DNA of 45,155 nucleotides from Methylomonas koyamae (lineage in GTDB: Bacteria; Pseudomonadota; Gammaproteobacteria; Methylococcales; Methylomonadaceae), in the NCBI RefSeq assembly GCF_006483455.1, contig NZ_PPPU01000050.1, positions 1-45,155 of the forward strand, in the 5' to 3' direction. The translations under genes were made by a program, and so were the position numbers. Below, one piece after another: positions 20,101 through 28,614 of the stretch (positions within the stretch are counted from its first letter, which is position 1; each line of letters starts with the position of its first letter). The notes below the pieces were generated by a model, which was not told the origin of the DNA, did no database searches, and saw only the letters and a list, made by a program, of their open reading frames with translations.

Positions 20101-22594
20101 TGGCTTCGTTAGCCTGTTGCTGCGGGATATACAGAATCGGCTCGTCGGTCATCGCGATATATTCGCGCACCGCAGTATTGCCGAAGGTGTGTCCGGCACC
20201 GTCCTGACGTTCTTTGAACAGGCCCAGGAACGGGATGTCGTTTTCGCTTTGCACCGACAGCGCTTTATGGTGCCATTCGCGGGAACTGGCGGCGATGTCG
20301 GCGTAGCGCGCACCGCCGACCGAGGAGTTGATGTTCGGGAAATAGGGTTTTAATTTCGGCTCGTCGGTGTCCAGATAGTTGGATTCGAAAAACTCGCCGC
20401 CGATGTAACTTTCCACAGTGCAGAGGCCGAATTTGCCCATGGTTTTCATCAGCGATTTTTCGACGCCTTTCTGGAAGTTGTAAAGGGCTTTTTTGCGGCC
20501 GGTTTCGTCGGCATATTCGGTCATGACCCGGTTATGCACGCTGAGTGGGCAAATTGCCGACGCGCCGAAACCCAAAATCGTCGCTACATCGTGCGGACTG
20601 GCGGCCTGGCCGGTTTCCATGATGATGGATGAATTGAAGCGCAGGCCCTGTTTGACCAGATGCTGGTTAGCGGCGGCGATCATCAATAAGGCCGGGATCG
20701 CTGCGCGGGTTTGGCCGATGTTGGCGTCGCTTAGAACAATGATGCCGGTATGGTTGCGCGCGGCTTGCTCGACTTGCTCGCACACGGCCAGGAATGCGTG
20801 TTCCAGTGCTTGTTCGTTGCGCGCGGCATCGTCGAAGTCGGGTGTATACAGCATATCCAGGGTCACGGTTTTGACCAAGGTTTGGCGGCGGATTTGTTCC
20901 AGTTGCGTACGCTGTAGAATCGGCGATTCGATCATCAACTGTTTGCTGGTCGGCGGCGCGAAGGTCGGTTTGGCACCCAGCGCGACGCGCAGCGTCATGC
21001 CGTCGCTTTCCCGCAGCGAATCCAGCGGCGGATTGGTGACCTGAGCGAAGCGCTGGCTGAAATAACGCGACATGCCGCCCTCGGCCGAGCTCAGTGCGTT
21101 CGGGGTCAGGCCGTAGCCCATCGCCGAGACTTTTTCCAGGCCGGTTTGCAGGATCGGATCCAGCAGGAATTTGAAACTTTCCTGGTTCAGAGAATACGCA
21201 GTGTGGCACTGTTCTGTGTTCAGCGCGTGGTCGCTACCGATCTCGGAAAGTTCCACTTTCGGCAGTTGATCCATGTGCACGCAGCGCTGCGCCAACATCG
21301 CCTTGTAATCTTTTTCGCTAGCCAGACGCGCCATGACCTGGTGGCTGTCGTAAGACTCGCCGGTGTTGTGGTCGAAATACAGCATGCCGCCGGCCTCAAT
21401 CCGGCCTCGGCGCAATACTTGTTCGGGAGGGAAGTCGATTTGGCCGGCTTCCGACATTACGGCCAGATAGTCTGCGGTTTCGACCGAACGCAGCGGCCGC
21501 AGGCCCAAACGATCCAGGCGGGCGCCGACGCGGGTACCGTCATTGAATATCAGCGCTGCCGGGCCGTCGTTTTTTTCTTCGTACAAGCTGAAATATTCCA
21601 GCATGGCGCGAACTTCGTCGGACAGGGTCGGGTCGTTTTCCCAGGCTGGAGGCATCATCGCCAGGATTGCGGTGACGATGTCGAGCTCGTCTTCGTTGAT
21701 GCGACGGGTCAGGGTTTGATCGAGACGGCCGGAGTCAGACTGGCCGCACGGAAACACGATGTGCTTGTTATTTTGCCGGGCGATGGCGTTTTCGCTCAAG
21801 CGGTTTTTCTTGTCGGTGTTCAACTCGCCGTTATGCGCCATATAACGGAACGGCTGCGCCATCATCGTCGCCGGCGCGGTGTTGGTCGAGAAACGGGTGT
21901 GGAAGAACAGCGTGCTGATTTCGTGGTCGGCGTCGTACAGGTCGACGAAGTAAGGGATGACCTCGAACGAATTCAAGCGGCCTTTATACACCTGAGTGCG
22001 CGAACTCATGGATAGCGGGTAGAAGCCCTGCAATTCCGGACGATTGAAGCCGTCGGCTTCGATGGCCAGCAGGGCCTGCTGGATGTGTTTTTCGAATGCC
22101 TCGTGGCTGGCGTCTTGCAACGACGCCGGCCGGCCGAAAATCAGCTGCTTGATCGGTAGTTGGGCTTTGACCGCGGCAGCGTTCAATACCGAGGTATCGA
22201 CCGGCACTTCACGCCATTTCAAAACCGGTAGCTCGAATTCTTTCAGGTGTTCCTCGACCAGTTTTTGCGCTTCGGAGTCGTAATGGGTGTGGTCTTCCGG
22301 AAAAAAGAAGTTGGCTACGCCGAATTGGCCCAATATCAAGCTTGGGTTGCCGGTGACTTTACGGAAAAACTTCAAAGACAGGTCGATATTGACCCCGGCG
22401 CCGTCGCCGATGCCCTCGGCGCTCATGCCGCCGCGGTGCGGAATGGTACAGAGTGCTTCGTGCGATTTCAGCAGCAGTTCGTGGGTCTGTTTGCTGTCCT
22501 TGCGGGTAATGAAGCCGACCCCGCAACTGTCCTGAGACAAGTCGGCGTCGTAAAGCATGTGTACTGAATTGATTTTCTGGGCGTTTTTAATCAT
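17111..22594 (-). CDS. gltB: Glutamate synthase large subunit, long form (GltB-type)
   Basis: GltB makes glutamate from glutamine and 2-oxoglutarate. The glutaminase domain begins at Cys24 (SQDSCGVGFI) after a 23-residue propeptide, with HRGG and NNDGTR-type elements. The central FMN barrel holds GQGAKPGEGGQLP and PPPHHDTYSIEDL. The Fe-S ligands are C1247, C1253 and C1257, spaced x5 and x3. The GXGXG beta-helix follows (CGGVIVIKSPG, GNFALFGASGGKAF). At 1827 residues it is some 300 longer than E. coli GltB, with roughly 200 unrecognised residues after the normal end (from about 1627). gltD is not adjacent; a CysJ-type reductase takes its place. Confidence 0.93.
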   Translation of the reverse strand: MIKNAQKINSVHMLYDADLSQDSCGVGFITRKDSKQTHELLLKSHEALCTIPHRGGMSAEGIGDGAGVNIDLSLKFFRKVTGNPSLILGQFGVANFFFPEDHTHYDSEAQKLVEEHLKEFELPVLKWREVPVDTSVLNAAAVKAQLPIKQLIFGRPASLQDASHEAFEKHIQQALLAIEADGFNRPELQGFYPLSMSSRTQVYKGRLNSFEVIPYFVDLYDADHEISTLFFHTRFSTNTAPATMMAQPFRYMAHNGELNTDKKNRLSENAIARQNNKHIVFPCGQSDSGRLDQTLTRRINEDELDIVTAILAMMPPAWENDPTLSDEVRAMLEYFSLYEEKNDGPAALIFNDGTRVGARLDRLGLRPLRSVETADYLAVMSEAGQIDFPPEQVLRRGRIEAGGMLYFDHNTGESYDSHQVMARLASEKDYKAMLAQRCVHMDQLPKVELSEIGSDHALNTEQCHTAYSLNQESFKFLLDPILQTGLEKVSAMGYGLTPNALSSAEGGMSRYFSQRFAQVTNPPLDSLRESDGMTLRVALGAKPTFAPPTSKQLMIESPILQRTQLEQIRRQTLVKTVTLDMLYTPDFDDAARNEQALEHAFLAVCEQVEQAARNHTGIIVLSDANIGQTRAAIPALLMIAAANQHLVKQGLRFNSSIIMETGQAASPHDVATILGFGASAICPLSVHNRVMTEYADETGRKKALYNFQKGVEKSLMKTMGKFGLCTVESYIGGEFFESNYLDTDEPKLKPYFPNINSSVGGARYADIAASSREWHHKALSVQSENDIPFLGLFKERQDGAGHTFGNTAVREYIAMTDEPILYIPQQQANEASDNAYRDFGYEKRTPAQIDAFGITPAYRSFTRNLAQERAHRPAALRDVMEFPVDIADAETQADFDRLLGSQNLHGNNNFLVRGLKVSRTNGAVFKIELTENSNKSRLEQLAEHLKSRFADQDFSVAIEADSLNARINDTDSILYFYLSNLRISRERLDLAKVQPAHEITPTFASGAMSHGALLAEAHEAVAQGTNIAGGMSNSGEGGEHSSRFGTIRSSKIKQFASGRFGVWAGYLADPNLEEIEIKIGQGAKPGEGGQLPAPKVSVEIAALRGGTPKVELVSPPPHHDTYSIEDLGQLIHDAKAARVRVVVKLVSSEGIGTIAVGVAKAGADVINVAGNTGGTGAAAVTSLKNTGRSPEIGIAEVHQALAVNGLRDKVTLRCSAAHQNGTDVVKSAILGGDSFEFGTTALMMLRCVMAKNCNIRCPAGLTTAHEEFKGDPRVLAQFFMNLAHEVREILADLGYTSLKEIRGKTELLHLINHPSMIGQLHLQKLLAEVQEIKVEKPIYLEKDFTIDDLIFAQVKTALFEQGHKQVVVEGSEFKLNNRNKTVGGQTAIDIERLLHYEMSAEQIAASQIVYTNQHGRRYLADDTVIVRTHGSAGQSYAAFNNDGMRMEHTGTCNDGVGKTACGGVIVIKSPGGGSNKPGENVLIGNFALFGASGGKAFIEGEAGDRFAVRNSGAMAVVEGVGDFACEYMINGAVLNLGGFGKGFCTGMSGGNAYQYDPEDRLEELYDDSSVSIHRLTDGGEVAASHEQFIRYMLEQHVEHTGSTKAKAILADWEQQRGHFKFALPLWLNRTQTAEYLSKSLDRKAMIEELSVAFAQNQIEQIKQAHKTGNALFNGAIPGYGETDSELTLKLINSYAVVDKAQQIARDQLIKANMPLTQSLIDKYAEKLLMERPRKLQDALVKNIREAYSQYDDQQLATLMAEKRLNDYKTTLKLRDVQSIYSIGSTAWIIEQDRFNRQALAGVPTIDKNLASLESLSIVKEMLESEAA

Positions 22595-22751
22595 AGCTAT
22601 CCAGATCCTGTCTACTGATTGATGCGTTACCGGTGTTTTCCTTGCCGAAAACGCTGTTTATGGTTTTTCTGCCTGCTGCGTGTTAGAGTCGTCTCAACGA
22701 GCGGGGAAAAACGCGCAATAACTTCCGAATTTCAGTCGGCGAAACTTTCCA

Positions 22752-22780
22752 ATCATACCATGTAGGCCTGTCCCTGTCAT
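22752..22780 (-). promoter_or_regulatory. Predicted sigma-70 promoter of gltB
   Basis: On the minus strand ATGACA (22775-22780) and TATGAT (22752-22757) are separated by exactly 17 bases, with TGG before the -10 as a partial extended element. Transcription would start near 22745, giving a leader of about 150 bases. Confidence 0.6.
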
Positions 22781-22843
22781 TTCGCGCATTTAACTTTGCT
22801 GAGTGTGGCTCCAGGCTTCTGTTTTAAAACTTTGTGATCAATT

Positions 22844-24064
22844 ATGAAAGAACAAATCGATGTGGTTATTGTGGGCGGCGGTATGGTCGGTGCCGCGTTA
22901 GCATGCAGTTTGGGCGGTAGCCGCTTGAAGGTCGCCGTGTTAGAAGCGCAAACCCCGCAGCCGTTCTCTGCCGATCAGCCGCATGATCTAAGGGTTTCCG
23001 CCCTTAGTATCGCCTCGAAAAATATCCTGGAAACCGTCGGCGCTTGGGACGGAGTGACGTCGCGGCGCTTTTGTCCGTTTCGCCGGATGCGCGTCTGGGA
23101 AAATTCCGGCGATACTCTGTTCGATAGTACCGATATCAGCTATCCCGAATTAGGTTATATCGTCGAAAATCGGGTTACGCAATTAGCATTACTCGATAGA
23201 TTGCGTGACTTTGATAATGTGGAGCTATTAATGCCGCAAGCGATCAAAGCCATTCATTATGACGGCGCTCAATCTCGTGTGGTTTTGGAGAATGGTCGGG
23301 AGCTGCAAGCTAAGTTGTTGGTCGCGGCCGATGGTGGTCACTCCAGAGTAAGGCAGGCAGTTGGCTTGGGCGTTACCAGTTGGGATTATAACCAGCACGC
23401 GCTGGTGATTTACATCGAAACGGCCTATCCGCAACAGGATATTACCTGGCAGCGCTTCGTGTCGTCCGGGCCGCAAGCGTTTCTGCCGTTGACCGGGAAT
23501 TACGGCTCCATCGTTTGGTACCAATCGCCGGATGAGGTCAGACGCTTACAAGCCCTGCCATTTGAGCGGTTGCAGGCGGAGTTGGTCGCAGCGTTTCCGG
23601 ATTGTCTTGGCGAAGTGAAACAGGTGCTGGGTGTGGCAAGTTTTCCGTTGCGGCGTCAGCATGCGCAAGCCTACGTCAAACAAGGCGTCGCCTTGGTTGG
23701 AGACGCGGCGCATATGATCAATCCGCTGGCGGGGCAGGGTGTCAATATCGGGTTGCTGGATGCTGCGGCTTTAGCTGAGGTGGTGGTGGATGCGCACGGC
23801 CGAGGCAAAAACTTTGCCGATGTCTCGGTGCTGCGGCGTTACGAGGCGATGCGGCGTAACGAAAACTTGAAAATGATGACCGTGATGGATGTGTTTTACC
23901 GCTCGTTCAGCAACGACATTCTGCCGGTCAAGTTTTTGCGCAATCTCGGCCTGGGTTTGGCTCAGCGCATCACGCCGGCGCGCAATAAAGTCATGAAGGC
24001 GGCTATGGGCTTGGAAGGACGTTTGCCAAAATTGGCGCGCGGCCAGCGGCTGTCCGCCGGTTAG
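22844..24064 (+). CDS. UbiH/UbiF/VisC-family FAD-dependent ubiquinone-biosynthesis hydroxylase
   Basis: A 406-residue flavoprotein monooxygenase that hydroxylates the ring of a ubiquinone precursor. Visible motifs are the dinucleotide fold VVIVGGGMVGAALACSL, the DG motif LLVAADGGHSRVRQ, and the second FAD motif VALVGDAAHMINPLAGQGVNIGLLDA, which is typical of the UbiI/UbiF/UbiH group. Which ring position it attacks cannot be settled by eye. It is transcribed divergently from gltB and ends 6 bases from the convergent glnD with no room for a terminator. It fits with the quinone-dependent Na+-NQR in the same region. Confidence 0.9.
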   Translation: MKEQIDVVIVGGGMVGAALACSLGGSRLKVAVLEAQTPQPFSADQPHDLRVSALSIASKNILETVGAWDGVTSRRFCPFRRMRVWENSGDTLFDSTDISYPELGYIVENRVTQLALLDRLRDFDNVELLMPQAIKAIHYDGAQSRVVLENGRELQAKLLVAADGGHSRVRQAVGLGVTSWDYNQHALVIYIETAYPQQDITWQRFVSSGPQAFLPLTGNYGSIVWYQSPDEVRRLQALPFERLQAELVAAFPDCLGEVKQVLGVASFPLRRQHAQAYVKQGVALVGDAAHMINPLAGQGVNIGLLDAAALAEVVVDAHGRGKNFADVSVLRRYEAMRRNENLKMMTVMDVFYRSFSNDILPVKFLRNLGLGLAQRITPARNKVMKAAMGLEGRLPKLARGQRLSAG

Positions 24065-24070
24065 TCGTGC

Positions 24071-26716
24071 TCAGTTTTTCAGTTCCAGATACCTGAGCAT
24101 CGTAGTGCGCAATTGTTGTTTTTTGTTCTCGTCGTCGATCGGACGCGATTGCGGGTCGGTAATGTAGAACATATCCTCAGCGCGACTGCCTATGGTCGTG
24201 ATCTTAGCGTCGTGCAGCTGGATGTTGAGTTCGGTAAAGGCGCGGCCGATTGTCGATAGTAGGCCGGCGCGGTCGGTTGTCACCAGTTCCACGATTGTGT
24301 GTTTGTGCGAAGGATCGTCCAAAAAGGTAATGCTGGTTTCAATTGGGAAATGACGGGCCTGTCGGGATTGTTTGTGGATGTTTTTAGAGGTTTTCACTTT
24401 TTTGGCAATCAGTCCTTGGCGTAGTGCATTGCAGATATGGACCTCCCGGTACAGATCGTTGATTGCTTCGCCGGATTGTTCCAGCACCTGAAAGCTGTTC
24501 AAAACATACTGGTCGGCCGTGGTGATGATCCGGGCGTCCAGGATGGTCAGGCCTAGTTGGTCAAGGGTTGCCGTGCAGATCGAAAACAATAAGTCTTCGT
24601 TGCGGGTATAGACGAATATTTCGGCGCTGCCGCGTTGTGTTTGCGGTCTCAGCAGCACCAGGGGTAGTTCGCTTTCCTGGCAGGCGGCAATCGCGATGGT
24701 ATGCCAGGCGACCTCGTCGGCAGAGTAGCGTAAAAAATAATCGTCGCTGAGGTGTTGCCAGGAATGTTTAATCGTGGTTTTCGATATACCTAGTTTCAGC
24801 AGTTCTTCGCGTGCTTCCTTCTTGTTTTCCTGCACCCGTTCGGAACGGGCTACCGGGTTGTGCAAGCCCCGGTGCAGTGCTTGGTGGGTCGAGATGTAAA
24901 GTTCCTTCAGCAGTGCATCTTTCCAGGTGTTCCACAAACTCGGGTTGGTGGCGCGGATGTCGGCCACGGTCAACAGGTATAAGTAATTCAAATATTCGAT
25001 GCTGCCGACTTGCAGGGCAAAGGTATGGATCACCTCCGGATCGCTGATGTCTTTGCGTTGGGCGGTCATCGACATCAGCAGGTGGTGGCGCACCAGCCAG
25101 GTAATGACTTTGGTGTCGTGGTTGGATAGTTCGTGTTGCAGGCAAAAATTACGCGCCAGAGTTTCGCCCAGCGTGGAATGGTCGCCGCCGCGACCTTTGG
25201 CGATGTCATGGAACAATGCTGCCAAATATAGGATGTCGGGTTTGGCGATCAGCAAAAAAATATTGTTGCAAAAGGGTAGTTCATTGTTGTGCTTGGCCAG
25301 TGAGAAGCGGCGCAGATTGCGGATCACGAACAGCGTGTGCTCGTCGACAGTGTAAATATGGAATAAATCGTATTGCATCCGGGCCACGATATTCGCGAAG
25401 TCCGGCAGATAAGCTGCCAGCACGCCGTAGCGGTTCATGCGTTTTAGTTGGCTGGTGATGCCGCGCGGCTGGCGTAGGATGTCCATGAACAGGCGGTTAG
25501 CCTGTTTGTTGCTGCGAAAATCTTCGTCGATCAATGGCAAATTTTTGCGGATCAGCCGAATCGTGCTGGCGCGAATGCCTTTAAGTGACGGCGATTGCTG
25601 CAGGATCAGGAATATTTCCAGTAAAGCCAGTGGCTGTTTTTGAAAAACGTCTTTATTGCTGACTTCCAGGTAGCCGTCTATCGACGAGAAGTTGGCCGTT
25701 ATTGGAATCGGGGCCAGGCTTTCCTTGTTGCTGATCAGGCGCTCGTTAAGCAATTGCAGCAGCATTTCGTTCAGCCGTTCAATGTCGACCACGGTTTTGA
25801 AGTAGAACTGCATGAATTGTTCTACGTCCGGCTGCTCGTTGCGGTCGACGTAGCCGAATTGGCTGGCAAGTTCCCGCTGATAGTCAAATACCAGGCGGTC
25901 TTCGCAGCGGTTGGTCAAATTGTGCAAGGCAAACCGCAGTCGCCACAAAATGTCGCGCGCCGTGATCAGGTTGTCGTATTCGGACTTGGGCAGGAAGCCG
26001 TATTTGATCAATTCCCTTAGCGACGAGGCATTGTAGTGGCGTTTGAATACCCAGCTGATAACCTGTAAATCGCGCAACCCGCCTGGACCTTCTTTGATAT
26101 TCGGTTCCAGGTTGTAAGCCGTATCGTGGTATTTGGCGTACCGTTTTTGTTGCTCCAGCATCTTGGCTGGGAAAAATCGGTCGGAAGGCCATAAGGCATC
26201 CGAGCTGACTTTGCCTTTTAGTTTTTCGAAAAGCTCGGTGTTGCCGTCGATCAGGCGCATTTCCAGTAGGCTGGTAAACACGGTTTGATCATCCTGGGCT
26301 GCTATGACGCAGTCGTCGACATCGCGTGTGCTTAAACCCGGTTTTAAGCCGATATCCCACAGAAAATTGCAAAAGCCCGATAGCGAATGCTGGTAATCGG
26401 CGGCGTCGGCGTCGGCCAGTAAAACGAGAATGTCGATGTCCGAATGAGGGAACAGTTCGCTACGGCCATAGCCGCCGGTTGCAATCAGTGCGTGTATATC
26501 CGCTGTCGGGCCGAGAAAATGCAACCAGCAGGCGGTAAGGATATTGTCGATGAACCGAGCTTTCTCCGTAAGCAGGCCGGCTGTCGCCTGGTCCGGGTTG
26601 AATCGCAGTTTTAAATGGGAGTTTTCCGCGCTAATAGCGTTTTTAAACGCCGTAATCGGGTTTTCATGCTTGAAACAACCTAAAAAGTCGTTTTCCGTGA
26701 ACGGAAATGGGCTCAC
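24071..26716 (-). CDS. glnD: [Protein-PII] uridylyltransferase / uridylyl-removing enzyme
   Basis: GlnD senses glutamine and adds or removes UMP on PII proteins, and so controls glutamine synthetase. The 881 residues (E. coli 890) contain the nucleotidyltransferase motif GGYGRSELFPHSDIDIL, a PII-UTase linker (YNLEPNIKEGPGGLRDLQ), an HD domain with LFHDIAKGRGGDHS, and two C-terminal ACT domains (RNEDLLFSICTATLDQLGL; TTDRAGLLSTIGRAFTELN). I place the start at the GTG at 26716, preceded by AGGAAG and overlapping the map stop codon as GTGA. An earlier ATG at 26782 would overlap map by 70 bases. Confidence 0.95.
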   Translation of the reverse strand: MSPFPFTENDFLGCFKHENPITAFKNAISAENSHLKLRFNPDQATAGLLTEKARFIDNILTACWLHFLGPTADIHALIATGGYGRSELFPHSDIDILVLLADADAADYQHSLSGFCNFLWDIGLKPGLSTRDVDDCVIAAQDDQTVFTSLLEMRLIDGNTELFEKLKGKVSSDALWPSDRFFPAKMLEQQKRYAKYHDTAYNLEPNIKEGPGGLRDLQVISWVFKRHYNASSLRELIKYGFLPKSEYDNLITARDILWRLRFALHNLTNRCEDRLVFDYQRELASQFGYVDRNEQPDVEQFMQFYFKTVVDIERLNEMLLQLLNERLISNKESLAPIPITANFSSIDGYLEVSNKDVFQKQPLALLEIFLILQQSPSLKGIRASTIRLIRKNLPLIDEDFRSNKQANRLFMDILRQPRGITSQLKRMNRYGVLAAYLPDFANIVARMQYDLFHIYTVDEHTLFVIRNLRRFSLAKHNNELPFCNNIFLLIAKPDILYLAALFHDIAKGRGGDHSTLGETLARNFCLQHELSNHDTKVITWLVRHHLLMSMTAQRKDISDPEVIHTFALQVGSIEYLNYLYLLTVADIRATNPSLWNTWKDALLKELYISTHQALHRGLHNPVARSERVQENKKEAREELLKLGISKTTIKHSWQHLSDDYFLRYSADEVAWHTIAIAACQESELPLVLLRPQTQRGSAEIFVYTRNEDLLFSICTATLDQLGLTILDARIITTADQYVLNSFQVLEQSGEAINDLYREVHICNALRQGLIAKKVKTSKNIHKQSRQARHFPIETSITFLDDPSHKHTIVELVTTDRAGLLSTIGRAFTELNIQLHDAKITTIGSRAEDMFYITDPQSRPIDDENKKQQLRTTMLRYLELKN

Positions 26717-27477
26717 AGTTCTTCCTGTCTTAAGGTAAGTATCTCGTAACCTTGGTCGGTCACTAGAATCGTGTGTTCCCATTGGGCCGATAAACTGCGG
26801 TCCTTGGTAACGGCAGTCCAGCCGTCGGGCAGGATTTTCATGTGGCGCTTGCCGAGATTGAGCATGGGTTCTATCGTGAATATCATGCCCGGCTCCATCA
26901 TCGCGCCTTCGCCGCGCTTGCCGAAATGCATGACGTGCGGGTCTTCGTGAAATTTTTTGCCGATGCCGTGGCCGCAGAATTCGCGCACGACCGAATAGCG
27001 GTTGGCTTCGGCGTGTTTTTGAATGGCATGGCCGATATCGCCGAAATACGCGCCGGGTTTGACTTGTTCGATACCTAAAAACAAGCTTTCCCGGGTGATG
27101 TCCACCAAACGTTTGGCATGCGGACTCACCTCGCCGATGCAGAACATTTTGCTGGTATCGCCATGGTAGCCGTCTTTGATCACGGTGATATCGATATTGA
27201 CGATATCACCGTTTTTTAGTTTTTTATCGCTGGGAATGCCGTGGCAGATCTGGTGATTAATCGAAGTGCATATCGATTTCGGAAAGCCCCTGTAATTCAG
27301 CGGTGCCGGAATCGCTTTTTGGACGTCGACGATATATTCGTGGCAGATCCGGTCGAGCTCTTCCGTGGCGACGCCGGCGACGACATGCGGAGCGATCATG
27401 TCCAGCACATCTGCCGCCAGTTTGCAGGCAACGCGCATTTTCTCGATTTCGTCGGCGGTTTTGATAATTATGGTCAT
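26713..27477 (-). CDS. map: Type I methionine aminopeptidase
   Basis: Removes the initiator methionine from nascent proteins. From the ATG at 27477 it has 254 residues, beginning MTIIIKTADEIEKMRVACKL as in other Map proteins. The five metal ligands are visible: Asp in VNIDITV, Asp in YHGDTSKMF, His in CGHGIGKKFHEDP, Glu in FTIEPML and Glu in AQWEHTI. A TTG-initiated extension to 27510 lacks a ribosome site. It overlaps glnD by 4 bases and is divergent from rpsB, the arrangement also seen in E. coli. Confidence 0.96.
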   Translation of the reverse strand: MTIIIKTADEIEKMRVACKLAADVLDMIAPHVVAGVATEELDRICHEYIVDVQKAIPAPLNYRGFPKSICTSINHQICHGIPSDKKLKNGDIVNIDITVIKDGYHGDTSKMFCIGEVSPHAKRLVDITRESLFLGIEQVKPGAYFGDIGHAIQKHAEANRYSVVREFCGHGIGKKFHEDPHVMHFGKRGEGAMMEPGMIFTIEPMLNLGKRHMKILPDGWTAVTKDRSLSAQWEHTILVTDQGYEILTLRQEEL

Positions 27478-27580
27478 CGGGTCGGAGAATGGTTTGGATA
27501 GCGGGTTCAATCGAGCCGGGTTTGCGCCAAAATCGGACTGACGCCCTGCGAACGATTTGGGGAGTCTATCAGACTTGAAG

Positions 27581-27609
27581 TTGTTGTGAAATTGTAATCA
27601 TGGTATAAA
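27581..27609 (+). promoter_or_regulatory. Predicted sigma-70 promoter of rpsB
   Basis: TTGTTG (27581-27586) and TATAAA (27604-27609) are separated by 17 bases in the map-rpsB divergent gap. The resulting leader would be about 135 bases. Confidence 0.6.
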
Positions 27610-27615
27610 GGTAAG

Positions 27616-27750
27616 TTCACTATGTAATCAATACTCACACTTGTCGACACGGTCGGTGGGGTGCTGGAAACCGTTGGTTTTCGGTCACTGGTCGGGGCGA
27701 GTGGAGGCGTAACCCAAAGCCGAATTATTCGGCAATTTTAGGAGAAGTAA
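27616..27750 (+). promoter_or_regulatory. rpsB mRNA leader, candidate S2 autoregulatory region
   Basis: This long untranslated stretch precedes rpsB at the place where many gammaproteobacteria carry the rpsB (t44-type) leader that binds ribosomal protein S2. A perfect hairpin GCCGAA-TTA-TTCGGC (27719-27733) lies just before the ribosome site AGGAGAAG. The assignment rests on position and this hairpin, not on a covariance match. Confidence 0.45.
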
Positions 27751-28494
27751 ATGGCAGCAGTGTCAATGCGTCAAATGCTGGAAGCGGGTGTTCACTTTGG
27801 ACACCAAACCCGCTACTGGAACCCGAAAATGGCTTCATATCTGTTTGGAGCCCGCAACAAAATTCATATCATCGACTTGGAGCAAACGTTGCCCTTGTTC
27901 AATGATGCGATGAACTATCTGGGTCAAATGACCGCGAATAAAGGAACCATCCTGTTCGTCGGTACTAAAAAAGCCGCGCGTAAAGCGGTGGCCGAAGAAG
28001 CGAAACGTTGTGGCATGCCTTACGTCAACCATCGTTGGTTGGGCGGTATGCTGACTAACTTCAAAACCATCAAGAAGTCTATCAATCGTCTGAAAGAACT
28101 GGAAGCGATGAAAGCCGACGGTACCTTGTATCAGCGTTTCAGCAAAAAAGAAGCACTGGGTATGGAGCGCGAGCTGGAAAAGCTTGAGCGTAGCTTGGGC
28201 GGTATCAAAGACATGCGCGGTACCCCAGATGTGATTTTCGTGCTGGATGTCGGTTACGAAAAGAATGCGATCATGGAAGCCAAAAAATTGGGCATTCCGG
28301 TGGTCGGCGTGGTTGACTCCAACAACTCTCCGGAAAAAATCGATTACGTGATTCCGGGTAATGACGACTCTATCCGTGCGGTTACTCTTTACTGCCAAAG
28401 CGCTTCGGCAGCTATTTTGGAAGCCAAAGCCTTGCGGATGGATGCGTCGTCTAAAGCCGACGAGTTTGTCGAAGAAGTGGCCTCGGAGGCTTAA
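27751..28494 (+). CDS. rpsB: 30S ribosomal protein S2
   Basis: Structural protein of the small ribosomal subunit, 247 residues. The canonical start [23 protein letters not shown], the [12 protein letters not shown] block and the [24 protein letters not shown] end are all present. AGGAGAAG is an excellent ribosome site. It is co-transcribed in principle with tsf but separated from it by a strong attenuator-like terminator. Confidence 0.99.
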   Translation: MAAVSMRQMLEAGVHFGHQTRYWNPKMASYLFGARNKIHIIDLEQTLPLFNDAMNYLGQMTANKGTILFVGTKKAARKAVAEEAKRCGMPYVNHRWLGGMLTNFKTIKKSINRLKELEAMKADGTLYQRFSKKEALGMERELEKLERSLGGIKDMRGTPDVIFVLDVGYEKNAIMEAKKLGIPVVGVVDSNNSPEKIDYVIPGNDDSIRAVTLYCQSASAAILEAKALRMDASSKADEFVEEVASEA

Positions 28495-28507
28495 GTATTT
28501 TTAAAGT

Positions 28508-28589
28508 GCCCGGCGCTGCTGCCGGGCGCCTGGACTTAGCGTTCAGAACAGAATGTCTTTTAAACGCCTCCTTTGTGAGGCGTTTTTTT
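28508..28589 (+). terminator. Tandem hairpins and attenuator/terminator between rpsB and tsf
   Basis: Hairpin one is GCCCGGC-GCTGCT-GCCGGGC (28508-28527). Hairpin two is AAACGCCTC-CTTTGT-GAGGCGTTT (28562-28585), followed by a T-run to 28589, a standard intrinsic terminator. Partial termination between rpsB and tsf is known in E. coli. Confidence 0.85.
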
Positions 28590-28614
28590 AGTTGATAAAT
28601 TTGAGGAAAAAGAG

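Noticed and set aside
26717-26782. Longer GlnD starting at 26782
   Set aside because: It would overlap map by 70 bases, whereas a GTG with AGGAAG and a 4-base overlap with the map stop gives the normal length.
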